From Numida meleagris (Eukaryota > Chordata > Aves > Galliformes > Numididae), in NCBI RefSeq assembly GCF_002078875.1, contig NC_034421.1, positions 9,382,256 to 9,446,255 of the forward strand: a stretch of DNA of 64,000 nt, written 5' to 3'. A model generated the notes under the pieces. The model saw only the letters and a list, made by a program, of their open reading frames with translations. It was not told the origin of the DNA and did no database searches. Positions 23,619-36,100 of the stretch are shown piece by piece. The position numbers were made by a program, and so were the translations under genes. The stretch's first letter is position 1. Every line of letters starts with the position of its first letter.

Positions 23619-24878
23619 CAGCCCCGCCGGCTCCCGGGGGCCCGCAGCCTTCGGAACGGCGGGGAGGGACCGGCGGCGCGCGGGCAGCGCGAGGGAGGGA
23701 ACAGCGGGGAGGGCCGAGCCCCGCTCCGGGCGGCTGCGGCCGTCAGGGCTGCGGGCGGTCGGCGGCTGCGCTCGCCGGGGCTCCACGGTGCTGTGAGCCG
23801 TAGCCCGGGGCAGCCGTAGCCGACGTCTCCCGCTGTTGTCACATCGACCGGAGCACGAGTCCGATCAAACGTTTCGTTACCGCTGTAGCTGTCAGTGACG
23901 CTACCACGCTGGAAATGTCAGGATTCAGCATTTTGTAACGCTGAACTGCAGTGGGGAAGAGAACCACTATTTCCAGCGAGGATGCTCTGTGCCAAATGTA
24001 TGTTAACGAAAATGTTCACAGTTTAAATTGTGTTCCCAGATCTGCCAGCAGAATGTTTTAGCAAAATATCGCCTGTGAGTTTGAAAATCAGGTTAGGATA
24101 CCTTTCAAGTTCTATTTGAAAATGTGCACGTAGGGGTTTCTGTTGTAAGGTCGCAGACATGACCTTGGTGAACACATTGTACAAACGCTGCCTGACATCG
24201 TGCTATTTTAGTACCTTCCACCTGAAAAAAAACCCATGAAAACAAAACCACATCTCTACAATGCGGTCCTTGATTTAGGTTGAAACTCTCTCCCTAAATA
24301 TTTCCATTAAGGTTCCATATAAAGCAATAGTGACAGGTTTTGGTCAGTAGTCTAGAAAGTATGAAATGGAAATTGGTGGTGTTGGATGAATGTGGATGGC
24401 ACCATCACAGCTGTGCAAGGCTTGGACAAAGGCACGTGGGAGCACAGAAGTGTGTGGCATTGGAGACAATGGAGCCAAATCTCTATTGCTACTGGAGAAA
24501 TCCCGCTGCAGTTACAACAGATAAAAGCATACATACATCTGGTGTACGTTCACATGCCTGTTTGGTGCATCCCAAGCGACTGGGTTGGAATCCCTTCCAC
24601 CGGCACAGATCTGTAGCACAGCTGAGCTGCCCACACCGCGCTGCTGGCTGCTTCCTGTGGCTGTCCTCGGCCCTTATCATTTGGGCAAACAACACACGGG
24701 GTTAGAATACGGGGAGCATGAATCAAAAGCCTTTGTAAGTATCATTCAGACGATACCTCCTGTCCTCCAGGAAAGAAATTCATAATAATTAACGGAAATT
24801 TAAGCAAAGTCTTTGGTGCAGAAAGTCCTAACCCTTTGCTCCTCAGAAACACCTTTCCCTAAACTCCAGATCTTATTA

Positions 24879-24955
24879 CTCCAACATCACCTAGTACAAG
24901 GATTAAGAACATAAATGTGTATATTTTTTAATCCTTGTGCTAGGTGATGGTGGAG
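24879..24955. repeat. Imperfect inverted repeat: 28-base arms, 21-base loop
   Basis: The left arm 24879-24906 and right arm 24928-24955 are reverse complements except at two positions, one of which is a G-T type pairing. The loop is AT-rich. As RNA either strand would fold to a 28-bp stem. It could be a miniature inverted-repeat transposon, a pre-miRNA-like hairpin or a young local inversion-duplication. No family was recognised. Confidence 0.85.
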
Positions 24956-27900
24956 GACTTTTCTGCTGACTAGGATTTGTTACGATGAGTTCATCTGGTT
25001 TTCAGGGAGAGCCAAGGAGAACAACAGCTTACACGGGGGATTCTTCCTACTGCACGAGCACATCATTTAATAGAGCATAGGACATGAGCACAGTTCTGTT
25101 CAATGCCAGTAACTGGGCTTCTTAACATTTTCCTTTATATTAGTAGGTTAAGAAGCTCTGCAAAGTACTTGGTACTCTCACTGTAAGACAACGCCACCTC
25201 CATATGTAGAAATGGCACTGGTGGCACCGTGCTCACAGGTAAGCGTTGGCCTGCTCAGCACACGCTCGGCTGCGGCCTTCCCTGTCGTTTGGCAGCTGTC
25301 TTACATTGTTGTTTCCACTGAGAACCAAATCACAAATCTTCAATTGCTAGAGAGCAAAGCATCCAGCATTGCTGTGCTTCGTCTATTTCTATATTTAATT
25401 ATACGTCCAGTAACCGGGCTCCAAATTGCCTGGTTATTCAGCTACCAGGCCAAGGCTCAGCACGTCACCGTGAGAAGGGATTTGTGCTCAGATCCTGCTT
25501 ACAGGCTTCTTGACAGTGCTGCGGCATTTGCCGACACCGGCTCCCTGCGTGAAGCCATGGGCACAGGCTTGCTCACTTGGAGCCGGCAAGCTGAGGATTC
25601 AGCTGACAATACAGGAAGAGCAGTCTCAGCTTCAGCAGCAGAGATGAAATGATAGGAGCATCGCTCTTCACATAGAGGATAAGAGCAGTGCTCTTCATGT
25701 GACTCACCAGCGATTACTGAGAACAACTGAAAAGCAGTGATTAGCCTCAGCTAAAGCCTTGCAGGTGTGCTCCTTGCATTTAAAAAGTGGTGCCTGCCGC
25801 GCAGGAGGTGAGTGGCATGTGTGAACGGGGATACAAAGGGAGGAAATCCCAAGAGGCTGTTCTGCACAATGTGGAAGGGCTTATTTCAGTGTTAAAGAGC
25901 ACGTGGATCAGAAGAGCTATGTTCTCTCTTGCACTGAAAACCTCAGCTGAATAAACTCAATAGGAGCAGAATTATGTTCAGGTTTCTAACCATAATTGCT
26001 GGCAGAGGTTGAAGATAGACAACTAAGAGCTCGAAGAAGCCTCCTGTCCTATTCAAATGGAGAAATCCATCTGTGTGAGCTGAGCAGGACTGAGCTGACT
26101 CATGGCACCTACCGTTTCCCTTGGGTGTGCCAGATTCTTCATTATATTTGAAGTCCCCTGGAATAAGGTGATGTGATTGTTGTCTTTGTGCTGCCTTAAA
26201 ATCAGATGTGACTCATCACAAAGTACTCTAATAGCGGGGATAATGAGCAATTGATAATGAAAACCAAATTGGAAATATTGGATTTATGTAATCTTACTGG
26301 ACAAGTGTTACCTATGTTATTTTTTCCAAAATGAATTATGGTGTATATCTTCGGTGAGCAGAATCCAGCACCCAAGAGCTTGTGACTCAGCACTTCTGCT
26401 CTTTGCTAGCATGTAAATCCTGAATCAGTCAAAGAAATAGCTGTACTCATCAGCTTATCAAAGTAGTGCCAATTAGAGCTGAGGGCTCGGCGTCTGCAGG
26501 AGGCAATGTGGTCCAGTGGGGAGGGAAATAAGCGTGCTGGGCTCCTGCCTGGGTCTGGACTGCCGGCTTCTGTGAGCTTAACTCAGCTGTGCCTCTCTTC
26601 TATCTCAGAAACTGAGATGCCACATAAAGGAGCGGATCAGAAGAACGTTACCACCAGCCATGCCAAGATGCACATAAATGCATTAGAACTCTCCCTGACT
26701 TGGAATCGTACGAATAATGAGCAGAGTGATATGTTACTTTTTTCCTGCCTTCTCATTTTTCACTATGCTCTTCCCTTACTTTTAGAAATCTCCATGCCAA
26801 GGAAAAAGAAAGGTGAATCACTGACTCCATGATATGCATAATTTGTCTATTTTGTTATCGGTTATAGTAATGACAGCATTAAGAGCAACAGCTGGAATTT
26901 TTAGAGCTGTGAACTCTTAGGTGTAACTAAAATTATTGAAGTTGAGTGCTCGAACTCACCTGGCAGCTCTGCTGTAAGGAGGCTGTCATACTCCAGCGGT
27001 TCTTCGCAGGAGTTCTGTCCTAGATGGAAAGAAGAAAAAATCATAGCTGAATAATGAACTGTCCATTCAATGCCACTAACCACAGCCTGCCACAGTTCTA
27101 AGGGATTTTCTTTTCTGCCAAATGCTTTCATTTCTATGATGCAAGAGAGCAGGTAGATTGTCTTATTTTTAGAATTTTCCAAGAGCTGCTGTTAAAAACA
27201 TGGATTAAATTAAGAGACACTTAATTTAGGGTAGAAATACTAAAGGTCAGAGTACTTTATTTGTGAAATGCCCCACTCATGGGCAATTTTAAAGATTTTT
27301 TTTTTTTTTTAAATCCCATTTCTGTGGTTCTTCCCTCCAAAATGAGGTTGACTCTAATCAACCTGCTCTAATAGCAGGCAACAATATCCACACACCAGTT
27401 TCAAGCTGTCAGAGGAGTTAAGGAATGAATTCAGTTTGATTCTTCGTGTTTGTTTTCTCTTGAGAATGGGTAGAATGACACTTTATTTCAGATGACAACT
27501 AGCAATCCTAAAATAGAAGAATAATTTGTTTAGAGAAATTTAGGATGTAGATTTGACTTGTCCAATACTTTGTCTTTCTTCCCTTGTAATGATGCTAATT
27601 TATACAGCATACGAGCGTCCCAAGGAATTGAATAGTGTGCAGAAATGGTGAAGGCTTTCCATTTCTGCGGGGAAATTTTCAAATGGTCTTTCTCTTCCCA
27701 GTTATACAAGCCTGAGTGTTTTGTCTAGCCACAAAGTTGGGAAAAAAACAGGTGAAAAGTTTGAGGGATGCTCTCTGAGTACAAAAAGTGTTACTAATAT
27801 ATATCACGTCTAGTTTTCAAGCCAGGAAGGAGATCAGAGTTCATCCTTCATAAAGAGCTAGCAACTGCATTGAACTCAATCACAGAATCAAACTGGAAAC

Positions 27901-30900
27901 TTTTGGAAAAGTTGTGGAGCTGAGACCTGAATGCAGGAAGATCATTATCTCTTTCAGGCATCTGAAACTATTGAGGAAAATCTGATACACATTTAGTCAT
28001 TTAATTTACAAACCACATTCTCTTTGTGTAGAGTAGTACACATTTCCTCTAGGAGTTTTTTTTGTTTGTTTTTTTGTTTTGTTTTTAAGAGGTTGAACAT
28101 TCTGTCAGGAATTCCATAAATATCTGTAGAAATTCCACCACCTGCTGGGTATTAAGGGCTTTAAAAATCGTCCCTTTCAAGGCCTGGTGGGAGGGTTTGG
28201 GGGTGGAATGGGATCAGTGGGAATGGGAGGGAGCAGTTCAGCCATAGCAGAGGTGCCATGGCTCAGGGTTTTCTTGCCATGAATAACCAACTCCTTCTTG
28301 CTGTGGAGATGGGTGCCGAGAAGCATCAGTTTTGTGAACTGCTATGGGGATGCACTGCTGAACTTCCCTTCAGCCTCCAAAGGGTGCTATTTCCCCACTG
28401 CTAAACAGCAATTTTCCCCTTTGTCACAGCACACAGAGGAGGGGTTGTGGTTCCTCATGCTCTGTTCAGCAGGGGGAGAGCCTCATTCTTCTGTGAGAAT
28501 TGTATGGTCCATCCAAACATAACAAAAAAGGTTAGCAAAGGCTAATGGGACCCATATATGACAAATAAGGGTATAATGGACAATAATGGCACGCACCAAA
28601 TGATGCATTGCGGTGTAAAGCTCTAGCTATGTGACTGACCTAAGGCTTCTCTTTGAAGGGCCAGGAACAGGGAGCTGAGGCTCTCTCAGATAACATGGCC
28701 CAAATAGGCCACAATACCTGAAACACTTTTGGAAAGCCGGGAAACAGAAAGCAGACAATGCCAGGAGGCAGAGCAGAGTCACTGCGTTTCCTTTGGTCCA
28801 GCCCCACTCAGGAGCAATGACTTCACTAATGGAATTAACAAAAATACCATGACTGCGTTTCTTCTAATGCTGAAGCTGCGCTCTACCAGCTGTGCTATTA
28901 AATGCTGGCAGGTATTTTCAGGCTGTTGGATGACTGGTTCTGAGATCTGAAAAACATTTTTATCTTTGGATTTTCCAGGTTTTTTTTTTTTGTTTTGTTT
29001 TTTTTTAGTTAAGGAGTAGGTTCACGTAAAATTTGAAGGACAGAATTAATTGGCTGAATAGAAACACAAGATTGAATATCCTGGTCAATTGTCTCATTCA
29101 CACAGCATTTAATATCTGCCGCCACAGCTTACTGTCCTGGTCTGGCAGCCCTGCAGCTGTGTTTGAAACATTAGCTGGACAGCTTTATGCTTTGCTTTGG
29201 AAGCCTGGTGCATTTTGCTGTGCTTTTTTTAAGTCAGCTGAGGAGTGGATCCCCAACGCAGAACAGCCAGCTCTCAGAACTACCACTGTGTGCAGAAAAC
29301 CGCCACATTAGTAACCTGGTAGAACTGCCCCCTCTTCCCCTTAGTTTAAGAGTCAGGATACTGAGCATATGACTGCTGTTAGCAGGGTACTGCACTGTTA
29401 AGCATTTGAGAAAAAGACCTCACTGACCACAGAAGTGCTTCTCGCTCCTGGCTTAGCATCTACTGAGTGGCGCAGAGGAGCATGGGGAATACTGTGACGA
29501 GTCATACCAGGACCACCCTGCGCGCATTCTGGCTCCAGCAGTGGCAGGCGATGCCATTTGGGAGCGCACATAAGCTTGGCCAAAATCTGCAGTCTGCTCC
29601 CTTTGTGCTTCCCAGCATCCCCAGTGGAAGAACTGGGGACGTTAGAGGGTGCGTCGCTGCCCAGCCCTCTAGCAACTGCTTTCCAATTCCTTCTCCCAGC
29701 CTCTCAAACCTGAAATGAGCTGCTCCTTCCCCCGGATCTTTACAATTCAGTCATTCTTCTCCACATTTTTTGTTGCGCTATGGTCTTGAAATGCGAAAAC
29801 CAGAAGTGCACATAGTGCTCATGATGTAGGCACACAGCAGCTTTTATGGTACTCACCATCTTCTTCTCAGTGCCCTTTGTGATGATGTCCAAAGTTTTCT
29901 TGGCTTTTTTGGGTGCCACGGCTGAGATACTGAGCTCAGGGAGTTGGTGGTGGGGCTGCCTCGTTGTAGTTGTCAGCTCCAACCTCAGTGCCACATAGGC
30001 AGGTGTAGACTATTTATCTGTAATTGCATTGTACTACATCATCTAAGGTCACCTGCCCTTTTTTGCCCACTCAATGTTATGAGGTCTTTCTGGAGTTCTT
30101 TGCTGTCAGTGCGGCATCTGAATTCCTCAAAGCATTGAATGATTGATTTATTCTAAAATAAATGGATGGCATGGTGCTGTATCTAACATACACAGTGACT
30201 TCTCTGTTCAGCGTGGGTCTGGAGGGTTACCCTGTATTTGTTATGTGTTCTTTTTTAAACAGATTCATTAAACACCTGAAATGGATTATGACCAGGTTAA
30301 TGGATCAAGTTACGGAAAGAAACTATACTCTGAAATGTAGAGGTGAAAAGAAGGACAAGGGGACAGCGAGAAGAGTTGTTATCAGACCTTGTCAGCTGTG
30401 ACTTTTTCCCCATGATCATTGCCTCTCAAGTGTGCACTACCTGCTGTGATTTGTGTACAGTACTGGGCTTCCATAGGTAATTTGGGGATGGACTGCGTGA
30501 ATAAATAATATAAGCTATGTTCTCTTATAACAGAAAATCAAGATATTACTCAGATTTGATAAACTTTTCAATAAATACCATTTCACCTGAATGGACACAC
30601 TGTACATGCTGCTTAAGCAAGTTTTGCATTCTCACACTGAAAACTCTACCAGCCAGTAGTTCCACATCTGTGCTCTCTCAGGGGAACATATCCAGGAGTG
30701 CCACAAGGTTCTGTTCAGGGCAGTATGATGACAAGAACTGCACTAGTAAGAGACTTGATTTAAATTGTCAGCTTTGAAACAGATCAGAGACTGAATTTTG
30801 TTAAGTGGATTCATTATCTCACGCAAGATAATTTGCAGATTAAGTTCATGTTCCTATGTACAGATCTGAAAGCAATACAATAAAGACTGTCCTTTTCCAT

Positions 30901-31909
30901 GAAAGAGTAAGCAGTCATTTGTTGGAGTGGTTCTTTTTCCATTTGAACAGAAAATAATGTGAATATGCTTTTCATGCTGAAAGTAGTCCCTGATTGTTGA
31001 GATGGCCAGCATGAAGAAAGTCCTTCTACATGGAAAACTTCTTGAGAAATTAGACCAGGACTGAAATTCAGGAACCACAAAATATATAGGGGAGAAAAAA
31101 AAAAAGGTATTGTGCTGGTTTTGTCTTACTACTTATCTTTCAAAGTCTAGTTTTCATTACAGTGCGGTTGCCAAGCCAAGTTGATGCATCAAGAACATTT
31201 CTGAATTTTCATGTGGACACCTGTGTAAAGAACAGACAAGCTTAAAGGCTTGTTAAGTTTGTGTGCCCATTTGGGACTAACACAAGAAATACTGGATTTT
31301 GCTACTGAAGGCAGCATGCCTGCTGGCTGTATAGTTAGAACTCTTATACTGTTCAGAAATAGCTTACACCAAGTATTCAGGGTCACACATACGCCATTTT
31401 AAGGACATGGTTTAGTTCGTCATTATAGGCACTTAATACAGCATCTGCTGCTTGGTAATCATTCTCGGCAGTAGGTTTATGCCACATGATGCACAGATTA
31501 AGGAATACAATTTCTACCAAGTAATTCACTTTGGAGATTCTGAATTGAAGATCAAATTTTCCGATTTCTCAGAACACCTCAACTTAGGTATTTTAACAAT
31601 AGGGAAAGTGCTGGGATTAAAAGATCTGACTGCCATCATAAAACAAGCCTTGGCATTTAGCAAGGTTTTGGAACTAACAAAAAGGATTTGGGCTTAAAGA
31701 GACAAGATAAGCATTCTTCTCATCCTAAAAGGATATTTTAGAAGATGGATTTGATCAGAGTAGCTTTTTGAGGGTAGCCAGTGAATTCAGTCCTCTGCAC
31801 ACAAGGTGCTCAACTGATGAAAGCCTTTTCCATGAGCTTTGTTACACAAGAGCGTCCAGACTTTGAACCTTGATTAATTTAAAAACTTGTAACTGCAGAA
31901 AGCCCAAAA

Positions 31910-31967
31910 TGGCTTGGAACTTGATGATCCTTGGGGTCCCTTCCAACCCAAGCCATTCTATGATTCT
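31910..31967 (+). mobile_element. CR1 LINE 3' tail
   Basis: Plus-strand order: GGAACTTGATGATCCTTGGG, GTCCCTTCCAACCCAAGCC, ATTCTATGATTCT. This is the canonical sense 3' end of CR1 with its terminal octamer-like repeats; only about 60 bases remain. Confidence 0.9.
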
Positions 31968-32287
31968 AAGATTTTTTTTCTGTTATTAGCAGGCAGTTCA
32001 GTCAGCACTTCACACCTTCTACCTCTGGGTGCACAGTCTACCAGTTGGCGTCGCATGATCCCATGGCCTGTTCAGAAAGCATCATTTCTCCATTTCCAGA
32101 CCACTGAACTGGTAAGTGCTAGCAGGACCATGCTGTCTCCCTTGCACGCTGCTTGCCCTTACCATGGAATAAGGGAGCCCTCAGTCATGTTCAGAAACCA
32201 GCAGTGGTTTCCCAGTGTTCCAGAGAGAAAAATGGAAATGATTTTCAATGACTGCTACAAGCTACTGTAAAAAGGAATATTCACTTT

Positions 32288-32293
32288 TATTAA
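32288..32293 (-). terminator. Candidate poly(A) signal for a long CIITA 3' UTR
   Basis: AATAAA on the minus strand (TTTATT on plus), 3.7 kb past the CIITA stop codon. ATTAAA variants lie nearer (around 34.0, 34.2 and 34.4 kb), so the true 3' end is open. Confidence 0.25.
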
Positions 32294-35200
32294 TACTTTC
32301 AAAAAGATGTATAAAAATAACCAAAACACTGCATCACAATTTACAATCTACATTATAAGCATACATCTCCCACTAAGAGAACAGTAGAATACCCAACACT
32401 GTTTTAGCAGTGCAAAGTGCTGCAATGTTCAGCTGCCTCCATAATAGTTAGCATATTCTTAGATTCAGTCACAGTGAAGCTTGGCTGCAGAATAGATCCC
32501 TAAAGGGGCATTTGTCATCCAAAGCAAAGTTCAAGGAAGCCGAGAGGAGGGCTCACCATAGCTCTGCGTGGCTGGAATGTTGTAGGCTGATGGGAATGTC
32601 ACACTGAATTTAGCTCAAGCTACTTCCCATTCAAGCAGCTTAAAGAGAGGAACATAAATGAGATTTTTCACATCTCTAGTTAGAATTTGAAGACTGAAGC
32701 AGATAATAAAGGAAAAGACAATTTTATAGTTAGAATTGCATTCTCCATAGTGTTTTTTGCCTTGCTCTCCTGTACTATTACCTTCACGTGAGGTACGAAT
32801 CCTGACTTTTTTTTAAACAGAAATAACAAATTAGAAGACCCTCCTTCCTTCTTTCAATTGTCAAGATTCTGCAGGTGCAGAAATGTTAGTGGAAACACAG
32901 CATTTGCCGCAAAGAACAACGAGTGAGGTTTTGAGCTGTTTAAATTGGGGATGTTTTTAAACCAAATAACAGAATATTTGGAAGGTAAGTTGAGAGATGC
33001 TCATTTGCAGAGATCCTTGGTTGGTATTGTCAGTGCTTCCTAGCAAAAGAGACTTAAAGGAGGTTGTTGAGCTAACCCCAAGCTAGCAAAATGAGGTACA
33101 CAGCCCTCCCTTTCCAATCTGTAGCACACTGAATGCTAGCTTCTACCATCCAACATTGTTTTCTTGTCTCCAGTTTGCAAGGACATGCAACCAGAGTGCT
33201 AGTCTTGACAATTGCCTCTGTAGAATTATAATTTTTTTTTCCTGTGTTCAGAGGGCTGAAGTGCAAGAAAAGAAAAAGGAGACTACTGTTTTGCTATTGC
33301 TTTCAGCAGGACCGGGATTTGGCTCAAATAACAATGAGGCCAGCAGAACAGATCCATGTTATTTCTTCGAAATAAGTGATTTTCTATCATTGTCTAATTC
33401 TTCATAACTCTTTAGAAGCAGACCACATCAAGAACACAAAGTAGTGATTTCATTTTCATGTATAAAATAGATGCTTGTGCATTTAGTTGTCACCTGCAAG
33501 TGTGAGACTAAATCTCAATTCAGGTAGATGAATGAGAAAAAAAAATTGTTTCGGAAGTCCAACTTTTGTTTTCAGTTCCTGAGAATTTCACACACAAATA
33601 CTTTAGCTGACACTTTACAACCCAGAATCTCTTTTTGCAATAGGTCACACCAAGTGAAATTCGTTCATTCAAAAATAGAAAAAACCTCACACTTGTAAGG
33701 TTTCCATTTGTGACAGAGTAAAAACCTTTAAGCAATGTCACTCGGAGGATTTTTGTGCACTGGGCTGGAGCTATTTGTATATAATTGGATTTCTGTCGCA
33801 TCATCAGAAAAATCCCTGATAATTTTTCAGTTTTAATTCATCTCTTTTCTCCCTCCAATCTTTTTGAAGGAATCTGTAACAAGACAATGTTTGATAAAAA
33901 AAATACCTTTCTTAAGACAGCATTGGTAATGAGCATGAAGAAGAGAGCCACTTCTAGATTCCCACAGATAGCGTTACAATTTCAGACTGTTTTCCAGACT
34001 GGTCATTCTTATGCTTCTGACCTGAACACTTCCATTTAATCCAGATTTACAGGTGAAATCTTCAACTTCGGTAGTCCAAAATGAATACAAACTTAATTGC
34101 ATTTATCAATGGCACCATGAAACAATTCGTTTTCATCTCTCACTACTTCAGATGTTGCAGATGCAGCAGCTTGCAGCGCATACTTGATGAATCGATGATA
34201 GAATTTTAGACTGCCAGTAAGCTGGTGACTCCTGTTCACTTTTAATGGTGAAAATTGTCCAGATGTTCTTCTGTGAAATGTGTTACTTGACTGTTCATCA
34301 ATTCAGTGGAAACACAACTGAGTTTTTAAAAAGCATTTTAAATGACCTCTTAAAAATTTGAACTCCATCGTTCACCTACTTCAAGCATCACCCAGAAGGT
34401 TCATTGTGACTTTTTTCATGTTGCCACTATCATAAAAATTGGCATTTAATTCCTGCTTCATAAAGCGGTAAGACAGGAAAACACAGAAGAGACCTTCCCC
34501 TCTTCTTTATGTTACCTGTGAAACAATGGAAACAGGATATTAGATGCAAGCACATCAGCTTGATCACCATTAACATCACCAAGACTACAGATACGTGCTC
34601 TGAAGAAACATGACAGTGGTCAGTAGGTGCTGGATGTTTCCACCTGGGAGACAGGATCCAGACTTCCTGCTGCTACCAATCCTCAGTGCTAATGAAGATG
34701 CTTAGAAACTACACTGACCTGGTAACCTGTGCCACGGAAATGCACTGCAGACACGAGAGAATGGTTGTGGAGGAAGATGCAAGCAGTTAGAGAAAACTTT
34801 GCCTTTATGAGGCTTCCCAGCAGCGCTGCGATCCTTAATGTCTTCTCTCCCAAGTAGGTATGATTTTTCAACATGACGAGGAGTTGGTATTTTGTTGTGC
34901 TGTCAGCTATTAATTGTCACTACAGCTTTTCTGTTCTGCTGTATAAAGCTAGTCTGTGAAGCTGGCATGACACCTGAGTCTTCCAAAACCTGTAGCCTGA
35001 TGAAAGCTTAGAAGTAGCTAAATCTGCATGTGGTGATTAGTGCACTGAGAGCACAAGTCATACAAAACTTTGGTGCTCCTGCATGGCTTTGGGAGCCAAA
35101 GGCAACTGCAGGACTATTCAGAACAAGAGCTCAAGCAGCCTGGCAATCTCTGCAATGCGATGTTGGCCATTTGAAAGAAAGCTGGAGAGTCTCCGCTGTC

Positions 35201-36027
35201 TGACTTGACTCTGACTTCTTGGTCCTCACAGAAATCATTTCACTGATTCATCATGCATTATTATTTTTTTTTTTTTCCTCACGAGCAACAAGAAGTACGT
35301 AGCAGAAAACTAGGAGTAGAAATCCTAAATGAAATCATAACTTCTCATAACTGCCTGCTGCAGCTCCATCAGAACAGTGGTGTCAAGGCAGTCAAATCCT
35401 GGTGATCATCAGCAAGCTGTTCTTTGCTAAGGATGTAATTATTTCAAGGATCCTTGAGGCTGTGCAGGCAGAATCAATGAAGTGAAAGTGGCAGCCAGTG
35501 GAGTGGGCAAACTGCACAAAACATACTGACAAAGAGGAATATAGGAACTAATGGTTTGCTCTGAGTACAGTATAGGCACGGGTTCATAGGGAGAAAAAAC
35601 AGCTGTGGTGGATCTGTATTAAACAAAGGAGAAGTGAAGTGACTTCACTAAAAAAAACAGCACAAAACACTCTCTAAAGAGTACAAACTCCTGAGAAGAA
35701 CTCAGAACTATTTAGTTTTGTGCAACAGAAGATAGCAGGTTAGCAGGCCTGCTGCTAGGCACTGAACTGGGCTGGGAGCCCTCGATGAAGTTCAGCTCTT
35801 GCAGTCTGCTAGTACTAGTCCATTACGGAAATGGGGGATCAAGATGAATGGGGAAAGGGGATCTGTTGTGATACTGATCTGTGCCAGCATCTCTTTATGT
35901 AGCCATGCACACATAGATGCTGCTACTTTGCCTGCTGCCAGTGAGACCTACAAGAATCTGCCAAAAAACCTAATCTGGCTGTCTCAAGAAGCCAGGATTT
36001 ACATTACCTTTACAGGGTCATCTGAAC

Positions 36028-36100
36028 CTACACACTGATCCTAGAGTCCAGCTGCTGAAGGTGTTCAAGAACTCCATACGGAATTGTAGGATTCCACATC
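36028..36100 (-). CDS. CIITA: CIITA coding exon 18 (C-terminus)
   Basis: The acceptor gttcttacag opens MWNPTIPYGVLEHLQQLDSR ISV and then TAG (36030-36028). It matches the mammalian end MWTPTIPFSVQEHLQQQDSR. The 3' UTR continues to lower coordinates. Confidence 0.96.

Larger units (their letters stand above)
23503..36027. other. Convergent space between DEXI and CIITA (3' UTRs and intergenic)
   Basis: About 12.5 kb between the DEXI and CIITA stop codons. It should hold the DEXI 3' UTR (probably spliced) and the CIITA 3' UTR. I see no coding exon of a further gene. Contents recognised: a hairpin (24879-24955), a CR1 tail (31910-31967), T-rich simple tracts near 27297, 28060, 28981 and 35263, and polyadenylation-like signals on both strands. 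Confidence 0.7.

Noticed and set aside
29740..30140. A stretch reminiscent of an old dispersed repeat, with an 84-codon minus frame
   Set aside because: No repeat family or protein could be matched with confidence, so it is left as unassigned intergenic DNA.
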